In this document: positions 1 through 6,320 of the stretch, in pieces
Numbering within the stretch: position 1 is the first letter of the stretch
How the letters are laid out: every line of letters starts with the position of its first letter
Assembly: GCA_036402175.1 (NCBI GenBank)
Contig: DASWTK010000205.1
Span: 1 to 7,154 of the forward strand
From: DASPKM01 sp036402175
Lineage (GTDB): Bacteria > Bacteroidota > Bacteroidia > Chitinophagales > Chitinophagaceae
Reading direction: 5' to 3'
Length of the DNA stretch: 7,154 nt
Position numbers and translations under genes: made by a program
Notes under the pieces: generated by a model
What the model was told of the DNA's origin: nothing
Database searches by the model: none
Seen by the model: only the letters and a program-made list of their open reading frames with translations

Positions 1-131
1 GGTGTGGCCGACACCACCTGCGGATCCATTGAACAGGTATAAAACACATCATCTTCCTTTACTACTTTCCGGCTTTCACAAGAAAACAGCAAAACCGCCA
101 GAACAATTGATATTAAGAGCCGTGTTTTCAT
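1..131 (-). CDS. Heavy-metal-binding-domain lipoprotein, N-terminal fragment (cut by window edge)
   Basis: This reading frame runs off the left edge; only the first 43 codons are visible. The ATG (131-129) overlaps the TGA of the adaptor gene in an ATGA arrangement, which indicates translational coupling. The protein starts MKTRLLISIVLAVLLFSC, a short basic n-region, a hydrophobic core and an LFSC lipobox with Cys18 as the likely lipidated residue, so export and membrane anchoring are expected. Residues 31-38 read YTCSMDPQ, which matches the first half of the small CxMH...CPxCGM heavy-metal-binding domain also present in the adjacent adaptor (YTCPMHPE), with Asp where the adaptor has His. From this I infer a copper/metal-binding envelope lipoprotein in the efflux operon. 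The second Cys pair and the rest of the protein lie outside the window, so it could be a short metal-binding lipoprotein or the start of a larger protein such as a second adaptor. Confidence 0.72.
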   Translation of the reverse strand, partial: MKTRLLISIVLAVLLFSCESRKVVKEDDVFYTCSMDPQVVSAT

Positions 132-1375
132 TGTTTAGCTACTTTAATAAATGATTCGTTATCTACCAGGTATTGAGCATTAAGGGCTACACTATCGGTT
201 GACGTTAGTCCGCCTGAAACCTGCACGTAGTCATTCAAATTCATTCCCGTATTTACCTTATGCGCCCTGAATCCACCTGCTTCCTTTATGAAAACTATCT
301 TATCCATTCCCAGCGAAATCACCGCTCCCTTTGGTAACCATGCCGCCTTTTTTGATGAAGCCAATATATCAGCCGTTACCCGGCTTCCGATTGGTAACTT
401 CAAAGAAGCATTATTAAAATATAACCTTGCTGTAACCGTTTTGCTGCCTGATCTGAAAATCGGTTCTATGTAATCTATCTTACCCCTGACTTTTTGCTGC
501 GGAGCAGTTTCGGGTACCACTATCACTGAATTCCCAACTTCAACCAAACCTTGCTGTTCAGGAAATATATCCAGCAATATCCACGCACGGCCCGGATCAT
601 AAACAGAAAAAATCGCCTGACCATTCTTTACATACATTCCTTCCTTTACCAATAAATCCTGACCCGAAGAAGGAAGCTGCATTATTTCCGGAGTGGAAGA
701 CATTTTCGTTTCATTCAGATCTGTTACAAAACCACTATAGTTGCTGAAAATGGCGACAGAAAACCTGGGAGTCCTTGTTTTAATAACTTCAGCTACCTGG
801 GAAGACGACATTCCAGATAAAATAAGCCTCTCCCTGGCGGCGCTGATCATCGTTGCATTGTCAGGGTCATTACGAAGCAGGAAAAGCAGGTTTTGCTGAG
901 CCGTCATTAAATCAGGACTGTATATGTTCATTATTCTTTGCCCCTTGGTGACCGGCTGGAATTTGTAACGGATGTATAATTTCTCTATTCTTCCATTCAC
1001 TCTTGAAGAAATAACACCTGCCCTCCTTGTATCATAGGCAACTGTTCCCACAACGTTCAATGCAACCTTTTCTTCCCTCTCTTCGATGGTTGTGACCGGC
1101 ACAGAGGAGATCACGATGGCGTTTGTGGGTTTTAGCAAAGTTTCAAGGCCAATGGTCTCCACCGGTTTAACTTCCATTTCCTGTTTTACAAGATCCATCC
1201 CGCAAACCGGGCAAGAACCAGGCGCATTCCTGATGATTTCAGGATGCATCGGACAGGTGTAAACTTCCTTTTGCTGGTGCTGAGCATGGTCTTCCTTTTT
1301 GGAAGTATCGCAACTTCCGGATGCAGTCACAGCAAGAAAAAAAATGAGGAACCTTGTATAGTAATAACTGTTCAT
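128..1375 (-). CDS. cusB: CusB-like RND efflux periplasmic adaptor lipoprotein with N-terminal heavy-metal-binding domain
   Basis: Membrane fusion protein that links the inner-membrane RND permease to the outer-membrane channel and probably passes metal to the permease. From ATG 1375 the product is 415 residues, usual for the family. Residues 1-22 (MNSYYYTRFLIFFLAVTASGSC) form a signal peptide ending in a Cys, probably a lipoprotein although the SGSC lipobox is not canonical. A metal-binding module follows: YTCPMHPE (Cys41, His44) and CPVCGM (Cys55, Cys58, Met60). Next come a barrel-sandwich/lipoyl half (GRIEKLYIRYKFQPVTKGQ), a helical hairpin around residues 150-200, the second lipoyl half (VKEGMYVKNGQAIFSVYDPG), and beta-barrel and membrane-proximal domains. 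An ATG 27 bases upstream (1402) would give 424 residues; I prefer 1375 because it sits one base after the cusC TAA and gives a compact signal peptide. The gene ends in an ATGA overlap with the next lipoprotein. A Met-containing linker of about 20 residues interrupts the second lipoyl half. Confidence 0.93.
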   Translation of the reverse strand: MNSYYYTRFLIFFLAVTASGSCDTSKKEDHAQHQQKEVYTCPMHPEIIRNAPGSCPVCGMDLVKQEMEVKPVETIGLETLLKPTNAIVISSVPVTTIEEREEKVALNVVGTVAYDTRRAGVISSRVNGRIEKLYIRYKFQPVTKGQRIMNIYSPDLMTAQQNLLFLLRNDPDNATMISAARERLILSGMSSSQVAEVIKTRTPRFSVAIFSNYSGFVTDLNETKMSSTPEIMQLPSSGQDLLVKEGMYVKNGQAIFSVYDPGRAWILLDIFPEQQGLVEVGNSVIVVPETAPQQKVRGKIDYIEPIFRSGSKTVTARLYFNNASLKLPIGSRVTADILASSKKAAWLPKGAVISLGMDKIVFIKEAGGFRAHKVNTGMNLNDYVQVSGGLTSTDSVALNAQYLVDNESFIKVAKQ

Positions 1376-1376
1376 C

Positions 1377-2663
1377 TTATCGTATTTCAAGAATCCGTTC
1401 AAATTCTACCTGGAGAATTAATAGCTGCTGTAATTGTTCAAGGTATTCTACCTGCGTCATATTCAGCGTTTCCCAGGCGTCGAAAAGCATGAATAATTCT
1501 TCTGTATTCTGTTCGTAAGCCAGTAACATCGCTTTATAATTGTTTCTAAGGGCGGGGATTATGTTACGCTCGTATAAATTGATCTGCCTTTTTTTAGACT
1601 CAATCTCAGTTCTCATGCCAATCGACATTCCGCGGGCTTCGTTCAGCACCATTTGCTGCTGACTCTTCAATGCTTCCGCACGCCATCTGTAGCTTTCGAT
1701 ATTAGCTTTGTTCATCCGGGATGCCCACGGTACAACCGGAAGCCTTAACATGGCCATTAAAGTAAATTGCTGCGGCTGTGCTCCAAAAGTATACATATGC
1801 TCGAAGCGAATTCCGAATTGTGGCTTCAGGCTCAGCCTTTCTGCTTCCATCCTTAATTGATTTGTGGCCAGCTGTCGTTCTATCGCGCGAAGATCACTTC
1901 GATTCTGAACAAGCAACGAGCTGTCGGGAACCAATGTGCTGTATTCACTAACGGTTATGGTCGTATCTATTTTAAAGTCAATTTCAGTGTTTCGGTTCAT
2001 CAGTGTATTCAGTACTATCCGTCGTTGCCTGCTATCATTTTCAAGCATGATCCGCATATTTTGCACGTTGCCCAGCGCCGCTTTTGCTTTGTAATACGCA
2101 TTGATCTTATCCAGTCCGTTGCGGTAACGGATCTCGGCGTTTTTTATCATGAATTCCAAAACCTTTTCATTCTCATCCAGGACAGCTTTTTTCTTTTCAA
2201 TGACTACCCATTCATAATAGGATCTTTTCGCCTGCGCATAAAGGTCATTCAGTTCCACCTTCCTTTGCTCTTTTGCAGCGGCCGACATGCTTTGCATGTA
2301 AGCAGCATCAGCATTCAGCTTCTTCCTGTTAGGTATCATCTGCTGGGCTGACACCATGAATGAACCCATTCCGGGTTCCATATCGCTCATCTTTTTCCAG
2401 CGCTGCGGATTGTAAGGCGTCATGAAGAACCCGGCTCCTATTTCAGGAGGCATCCAACTTCTTGCACCCCTGGCAGCTTCATCCATTGATCGGACATCGG
2501 CCTCATACATGCGGCTGACAGGATTGTTCCGCTCAATGCTGTCAAGAATTGCAGTTACAGAATGAACAGTTTGCGCGCGGACAGTAGTGCAGGTAAAAAA
2601 CAGCAATGTTATACCAATGGCGCAAGACTTTATGCCGGCTGTATTTTTCAACTTAATTTTCAT
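1377..2663 (-). CDS. cusC: CusC/TolC-family outer-membrane efflux channel
   Basis: Outer-membrane factor of the tripartite pump, expected to form a trimeric beta-barrel plus alpha-helical tunnel through which metal leaves the cell. From ATG 2663 the product is 428 residues. A signal peptide ends near TTVRA|QTVHS (cleavage after about Ala30). The Cys in FFTC does not sit in a convincing lipobox, so unlike E. coli CusC it may not be lipidated. The body shows the long amphipathic helices of the OEP fold in two repeats, for example the stretch with YYEWVVIEKKKAVLDENEK and AEIRYRNGLDKINAYYKAK, and later TNQLRMEAERLSLKPQFGIR. Around residues 71-109 it is Met-rich (M71, M81, M92, M95, M99, M103, M109). 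An in-frame ATG at 2726 would add 21 residues but places the signal peptide internally, so I reject it. The start overlaps the permease stop by 11 bases and the stop lies one base before the cusB ATG, which implies coupled translation. Confidence 0.92.
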   Translation of the reverse strand: MKIKLKNTAGIKSCAIGITLLFFTCTTVRAQTVHSVTAILDSIERNNPVSRMYEADVRSMDEAARGARSWMPPEIGAGFFMTPYNPQRWKKMSDMEPGMGSFMVSAQQMIPNRKKLNADAAYMQSMSAAAKEQRKVELNDLYAQAKRSYYEWVVIEKKKAVLDENEKVLEFMIKNAEIRYRNGLDKINAYYKAKAALGNVQNMRIMLENDSRQRRIVLNTLMNRNTEIDFKIDTTITVSEYSTLVPDSSLLVQNRSDLRAIERQLATNQLRMEAERLSLKPQFGIRFEHMYTFGAQPQQFTLMAMLRLPVVPWASRMNKANIESYRWRAEALKSQQQMVLNEARGMSIGMRTEIESKKRQINLYERNIIPALRNNYKAMLLAYEQNTEELFMLFDAWETLNMTQVEYLEQLQQLLILQVEFERILEIR

Positions 2664-4575
2664 TTGCCATTTGTTTAATCTGAAGTTTTCCATATTTCCT
2701 GAGTTCCCATTCTCTGACCATTGCATACATCACCGGCAACACAATCAGAACAAATAATGTGGAAGTCATCAACCCGAATACAAAAGGAATGGTAATTGGT
2801 TTCATTACATCACTGCCTGGCCCGGTTGCAAGCAGCACGGGCGTCAATCCAAGTATGTCAACGATCACTGTCATAAGCTTGGGGCGAAGCCGGAGAACAG
2901 CTCCATCATACACTGCATCTTCAACAACTTTTTTATCTATGGGCTTTCCCTGCTCCTTTGCAAGCCGCACTTTATTATATAATGAATTATTGAGGTAAAC
3001 CAGCATCAGAACACCTGTTTCTACCGCAATACCAAACAGTGCAATAAATCCTACCGCTACTGCAACCGAAAAATTCACATCAAAAAAGTACAATGAATAC
3101 GCGCCTCCAACCAATGCAACCGGTATGCTGGAGAGTACAATCAGTACTTCCCTGAGCGTATTGAAAGTGAAGTATAATATCAATACAATGATCAGCAGCA
3201 CTACCGGCATTATGATCATCAGACGCTTTTCAGCTCTTATCTGGTTTTCATATTGCCCGCTCCAGTCGATGTAATATCCTTTAGGCAATACTTTTACAGC
3301 GGATTCCAGTTTCCTCTTCGCTTCATCAACCGTACTTCCAAGGTCCCTGTCGCGTACATTGAATAAAAGCGTACCACGAAGCATGGCATTTTCGGAAGTG
3401 ATCATTGGCGGGCCTTCCGCAACTGCAATATCCGCCAGGGCCGAGAGTGGAACAGGTCCGCTGTTCATTGTAATGATGGGCAACTGCCTGAGCTTATCAA
3501 CTGAATTTCTGAAGTCCTGCCCCATCCTGACCGCTATGCTGAAACGCTGTCTGCCTTCCACCGTTTGAACAACCACTCCTCCTCCCAATGCGGTTTCAAT
3601 GAACATATTGACGTCGTCAACCGAGAGCCCGTACCGGCCTAATTCCTCACGCTTTATCTTAACGTCGATGTATTTGCCACCTGTAATGGGCTCAACATAC
3701 AGGTCGGCAATGCCTTTTGTACCAAGCAATGCCGTTTTGAATTGCTGGGCCAGCCGGTTGATCGTATCCAGGCTTTGTCCGTAAACCTTGATGCCAACAT
3801 CGGTACGAATACCGGTTGAGAGCATGTTAATGCGGTTGATGATCGGTTGCGTCCAGCCATTAATAACTCCCGGGATCTGCAATTTGCTGTTCAGTTCATT
3901 TATGATGTCGTTTTTCTTAATTCCTTTCCGCCATTCGGATTGAGGTTTTAAAAGAATGATGGTTTCAATCATGCTGATCGGCGCATTATCGGTTGCTGTA
4001 CTGGCCCTTCCCGCTTTCCCTAAAACATTCAGCACTTCCGGTACCGTAAGCATGAGCTTATCCTGCACCTGCATGATCCTTTTTATTTCGGAGTTCGAAA
4101 CATCCGGCAATGTTACGGGCATGAAAAGAAGCGAGCCTTCATCAAGAGGTGGCATAAATTCGCGGCCCAGCCGCATTACCAGAGGAATGCTTGCTCCAAC
4201 CATGACAAGCGCCAGTACAAGAGTGATTTTTTTCCATTTCAGGCACCAGCGGATGACAGGAGAATAAAGAAAGATGAAGAACCTCGAAACGGGGTGTCTG
4301 GATTCGGGTCGCACTTTTCCTTTCAACAATAAAACCATTAGCACCGGTACTACAAACACAGCCACAAAGGCAGAACCAATCATCGCAAACGTCTTGGTCC
4401 AAACCAGTGGCGAGAACAGTTTCTTCTCCTGGCCTTCAAGAAAAAGGATCGGACTGAATGAAACCAAAGTTATCATGATGGCGCTGACAACCGCCTTCGC
4501 CACAAGCTTTGATGAGCTTTCAATTTTTTGTTCCCTTTCAAGTTTCGTAAGCATATAATTATTCTGTTTCTCCAC
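2653..4575 (-). CDS. cusA: CusA/CzcA-type heavy-metal RND permease, C-terminal part (TM5-TM12), in a different frame from the N-terminal part
   Basis: This 640-residue ORF is the C-terminal 60% of a metal RND permease. In order: TM5 (about 27-46, ending in SPILFLEGQEKKLFSP, an RND signature), TM6 (about 62-84), TM7 (about 116-134), porter subdomains PC1/PC2 and the docking region (about 140-445, with FMPPLDEGSLLFMP at 140-153), TM8 (about 453-471), TM9 (about 477-497), TM10 (about 503-527, with Glu519), TM11 (about 569-583) and TM12 (about 597-619). Met251 in NRINMLSTGIR matches the first Met of the E. coli CusA periplasmic triad; the second position is Leu317, and Met370 is one residue off the third. 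The first possible start in frame is GTG 4575, inside the upstream ORF; ATG 4554 (MLTKLEREQ) lies four bases after the upstream stop and is an attractive restart site. Without TM1-TM4 and the TM4 proton-relay Asp it could not work alone. The stop overlaps cusC by 11 bases. Confidence 0.92.
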   Translation of the reverse strand: MEKQNNYMLTKLEREQKIESSSKLVAKAVVSAIMITLVSFSPILFLEGQEKKLFSPLVWTKTFAMIGSAFVAVFVVPVLMVLLLKGKVRPESRHPVSRFFIFLYSPVIRWCLKWKKITLVLALVMVGASIPLVMRLGREFMPPLDEGSLLFMPVTLPDVSNSEIKRIMQVQDKLMLTVPEVLNVLGKAGRASTATDNAPISMIETIILLKPQSEWRKGIKKNDIINELNSKLQIPGVINGWTQPIINRINMLSTGIRTDVGIKVYGQSLDTINRLAQQFKTALLGTKGIADLYVEPITGGKYIDVKIKREELGRYGLSVDDVNMFIETALGGGVVVQTVEGRQRFSIAVRMGQDFRNSVDKLRQLPIITMNSGPVPLSALADIAVAEGPPMITSENAMLRGTLLFNVRDRDLGSTVDEAKRKLESAVKVLPKGYYIDWSGQYENQIRAEKRLMIIMPVVLLIIVLILYFTFNTLREVLIVLSSIPVALVGGAYSLYFFDVNFSVAVAVGFIALFGIAVETGVLMLVYLNNSLYNKVRLAKEQGKPIDKKVVEDAVYDGAVLRLRPKLMTVIVDILGLTPVLLATGPGSDVMKPITIPFVFGLMTSTLFVLIVLPVMYAMVREWELRKYGKLQIKQMANEN

Positions 4576-4584
4576 TGATTGTTT
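4552..4584 (-). other. Frame junction of the split RND permease
   Basis: Between 4584 and 4562 both reading frames are open: the downstream frame opens just after an in-frame TGA at 4587-4585, and the upstream frame closes with TAA at 4561-4559. Passing from one to the other needs a net +1 shift, equivalent to one extra base in the sequence. The local minus-strand text is AGTGGAGAAACAGAATAA, then TTAT and ATG (4554-4552). It holds a GGAG core, a GTG (4575-4573) and that ATG in the downstream frame. There is no long homopolymer here, only runs of three or four A. The encoded loop (SMKTISGETE joined to NYMLTKLEREQKIESSSK) has about the length I expect between TM4 and TM5 of such pumps, so at most a base seems involved, not a missing segment. 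Confidence 0.7.
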
Positions 4585-5821
4585 TCATTGAATTTTCTAC
4601 CATCACAATACCCGCGTCGACCAGATCGCCCACCGCAAGCGCAACACCTGCCAGCGACATGATATTTGATGTAATGCCAAACCATTTCATCATAATAAAT
4701 GCGATCAATACTGAAAGAGGTATGGTAATCACAACCACCAGGGCGCTCCTGATATGCAGAAGGAATATGAACAAAACAATTGAAACGATGATTATTTCTT
4801 CGATCACCGCATTTTTTAACGTGGCAATAGTGGCTTCAATAAGATCTGACCGGTCGTATGCAATGCTGAACTTAACTCCAGCTGGCAATCCTTTTTCCAC
4901 ATCCGGAAGTTTTGCTTTTATCCGTTGTATCACTTCCTGGGCATTTTCACCGTACCGCATGACTATTATTCCGCCAACCTTTTCGCCCTGGCCATTTTCT
5001 TCGATGATGCCTAACCGAAGCTCACCACCCATCTGAACGGAGCCTATATCCTTTATCCTGACCGGAACTCCATTCAGGCTGGTAATAGAAATTTCTTCTA
5101 TCTCCCGGATGTCTTTGATAAATCCTAAACCGCGAATGATATAACCAATGCCAGACTGTTCGAACTTGCTGCCACCTACATCATTATTGTTGCTCCTGAT
5201 CTTGCCGACAACATCCATTAAAGGAATGTTGTAATACTGCAGCTTTAGCGGATCGATTATTACCTGGTATTGTTTCTGAAACCCTCCGTAAGAAGCAACT
5301 TCACTTACGCCCTCTACCGTTTGCAGTGCAAACCGGATATACCAGTCCTGCAAAGCCCTAAGCTCACCCAGATCATAACCGGGGGCATCCAGCGTATACC
5401 AGAACACGTGACCCAAACCTGTACCATCGGGTCCCAATGTTGGCGCTACCCCATCCGGCAAGAGCCGCTGCGCGTAATTGAGTCGCTCCAGTACCCTTGT
5501 CCTTGCCCAGTATATATCCACATCATCATCAAAAATCACAAATACAAAACTCATCCCGAACATGCTGTTGGCCCTTATATTCTTCACTTTCGGAATGCCC
5601 TGAAGATTACTGACAAGCGGATAGGTGACCTGATCTTCTATTATCTGCGGTCCTCTGCCCATCCATTCGGTAAAAATGATCACCTGGTTTTCCGACAGGT
5701 CTGGTATAGCGTCAACAGGCGTGGTCTTTACCGAATAGATGCCATATACAGTTATTACAGCCGCGATCAGCAACACTATATACCGGTTGCGAAGAGCGAT
5801 TTCTATGAACTTGTTGATCAT
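4559..5821 (-). CDS. cusA: CusA/CzcA-type heavy-metal RND permease, N-terminal part (TM1-TM4)
   Basis: The N-terminal 420 residues of a proton-driven heavy-metal exporter of the inner membrane. It shows TM1 (about 11-30), the VDAIPDLSENQV motif typical of the CusA/CzcA family (36-47), porter subdomains PN1/PN2 (about 40-335, with the GPDGTGLGHVFWYTLD docking/porter stretch at 120-135), TM2 (about 341-357), TM3 (about 360-380) and TM4 (about 386-409). TM4 reads AVGDLVDAGIVMVEN. Asp402 aligns with the proton-relay Asp405 of E. coli CusA, and the AxG..VDA pattern is closer to the Cu/Ag subgroup than to the DFG..VDGA pattern of Zn/Co/Cd pumps. Met388 and Met407 match CusA relay Met391 and Met410. 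A full permease is about 1040 residues; this ORF ends at TAA 4561-4559, in the cytoplasmic loop after TM4, and the rest continues in the +1 frame. ATG 5821 is the natural start, directly before TM1. The alternative family name is czcA. Confidence 0.92.
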   Translation of the reverse strand: MINKFIEIALRNRYIVLLIAAVITVYGIYSVKTTPVDAIPDLSENQVIIFTEWMGRGPQIIEDQVTYPLVSNLQGIPKVKNIRANSMFGMSFVFVIFDDDVDIYWARTRVLERLNYAQRLLPDGVAPTLGPDGTGLGHVFWYTLDAPGYDLGELRALQDWYIRFALQTVEGVSEVASYGGFQKQYQVIIDPLKLQYYNIPLMDVVGKIRSNNNDVGGSKFEQSGIGYIIRGLGFIKDIREIEEISITSLNGVPVRIKDIGSVQMGGELRLGIIEENGQGEKVGGIIVMRYGENAQEVIQRIKAKLPDVEKGLPAGVKFSIAYDRSDLIEATIATLKNAVIEEIIIVSIVLFIFLLHIRSALVVVITIPLSVLIAFIMMKWFGITSNIMSLAGVALAVGDLVDAGIVMVENSMKTISGETE

Positions 5822-5927
5822 TCAGAAATAATTAATGAAGCAATAACACTAAAGAAGAAAGATTAAAAAACTGCAACAGTCGTTGTAAATGAGGATGCCC
5901 GACCAGTAGCCGGGCAGGAAAATGACC
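5822..5927 (-). other. 106-base intergenic region between the HYC_CC_PP gene and the permease
   Basis: This is one of only two sizeable gene-free stretches. It contains the GC-rich hairpin listed separately and, about 25 bases further downstream in the direction of transcription, a T6 run (5870-5865) preceded by weak four-base stems. The 45 bases before the permease ATG are AT-rich, mostly pyrimidine on the coding strand, and show no Shine-Dalgarno sequence. I find no convincing match to the Bacteroidota promoter pattern (TTTG, then TAnnTTTG). It could hold an attenuator or processing site that separates expression of the small protein from the pump; that is inference. Confidence 0.4.
5896..5916 (-). 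promoter_or_regulatory. GC-rich hairpin downstream of the HYC_CC_PP gene
   Basis: On the minus strand TGCCCGGC and GTCGGGCA flank a five-base loop (TACTG). This gives an eight-base stem including one G-T pair, six of the pairs forming a perfect TGCCCG/CGGGCA core. It lies 12 bases after the TGA of the small gene. It is not directly followed by a T run, so it is not a textbook intrinsic terminator; a T6 run comes about 25 bases later. It could stabilise the 3' end of the upstream message, act as a weak attenuator before the permease, or have no role. Confidence 0.35.
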
Positions 5928-6320
5928 TCAAATGCGGAAAACACAATTGAGAATATATACGGGATTGTCAGTAAGTAAGGGTGGAATATGATTACGCGTC
6001 AACGGATACGAAGACGCCATCAGGAATATTAGTCCGCTTTCAACGTGAACAGCGCTTAAGATAGTTGAAGGGCTGACCAGATCTATAAATGACTGAACGG
6101 CTTTATTGCTTTCCTGCAGTTTTAATTGCTTGTGTTCATCTTTACAGCATGCCTTTTCACAGTCATCGATCTTCATCCCGCAATTGCCACAATTTTCCTT
6201 CGCCTGGTTTTCAAGTCCCCACGACACCAGCTCGTTCATGCAATAATGAAAATGAACCGTAGCGCCTGAGGAAGCGCCAAGATAAATGATGGCTAATATT
6301 AAAGCGAAGAGTCTTTTCAC
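5928..6320 (-). CDS. HYC_CC_PP family small secreted Cys/His-rich protein
   Basis: A 130-residue exported protein with the three signatures of the Bacteroidota HYC_CC_PP family: HFHYC (His23, His25, Cys27) right after a signal peptide-like N-terminus (MKRLFALILAIIYLGASSGA), CEKACCKDE (Cys54, Cys58, Cys59), and IPPLL (Pro113-Pro114), with the usual C-terminus YILNCVFRI. CGNCGM (Cys44, Cys47, Met49) adds another potential soft-metal site resembling the CPVCGM of the adaptor's metal-binding domain. Family members are known to me mainly as proteins of unknown function often beside copper/metal RND genes. From the ligands and neighbours I infer periplasmic copper binding or sensing, but no activity can be read from the sequence. 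The start is GTG 6320: a TAA lies two codons upstream in frame and no ATG precedes the signal sequence. It lies 106 bases before the permease in the same direction. Confidence 0.85.
   Translation of the reverse strand: MKRLFALILAIIYLGASSGATVHFHYCMNELVSWGLENQAKENCGNCGMKIDDCEKACCKDEHKQLKLQESNKAVQSFIDLVSPSTILSAVHVESGLIFLMASSYPLTRNHIPPLLTDNPVYILNCVFRI

Noticed and set aside
1857..2351. 164-codon plus-strand open frame opposite the outer-membrane channel
   Set aside because: It lies fully antisense to the TolC-family gene and its product has no coherent motif.
2664..2726. Upstream ATG extending the outer-membrane channel by 21 residues
   Set aside because: It would put 21 polar residues before the signal peptide and overlap the permease end by 74 bases; the ATG at 2663 fits the signal peptide.
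4659..5036. 125-codon plus-strand open frame inside the permease region
   Set aside because: Antisense shadow of the porter/TM2-TM4 coding sequence.
5270..5866. 198-codon plus-strand open frame opposite the permease N-terminal part
   Set aside because: It is antisense to a strongly conserved RND sequence, its translation shows no recognisable domain or signal, and it is best explained as a shadow frame.
5865..5885. Intrinsic terminator ending in T6 between the small gene and the permease
   Set aside because: The stems directly before the T run are only four base pairs, and the strong hairpin is about 25 bases away, so it does not meet the usual pattern.
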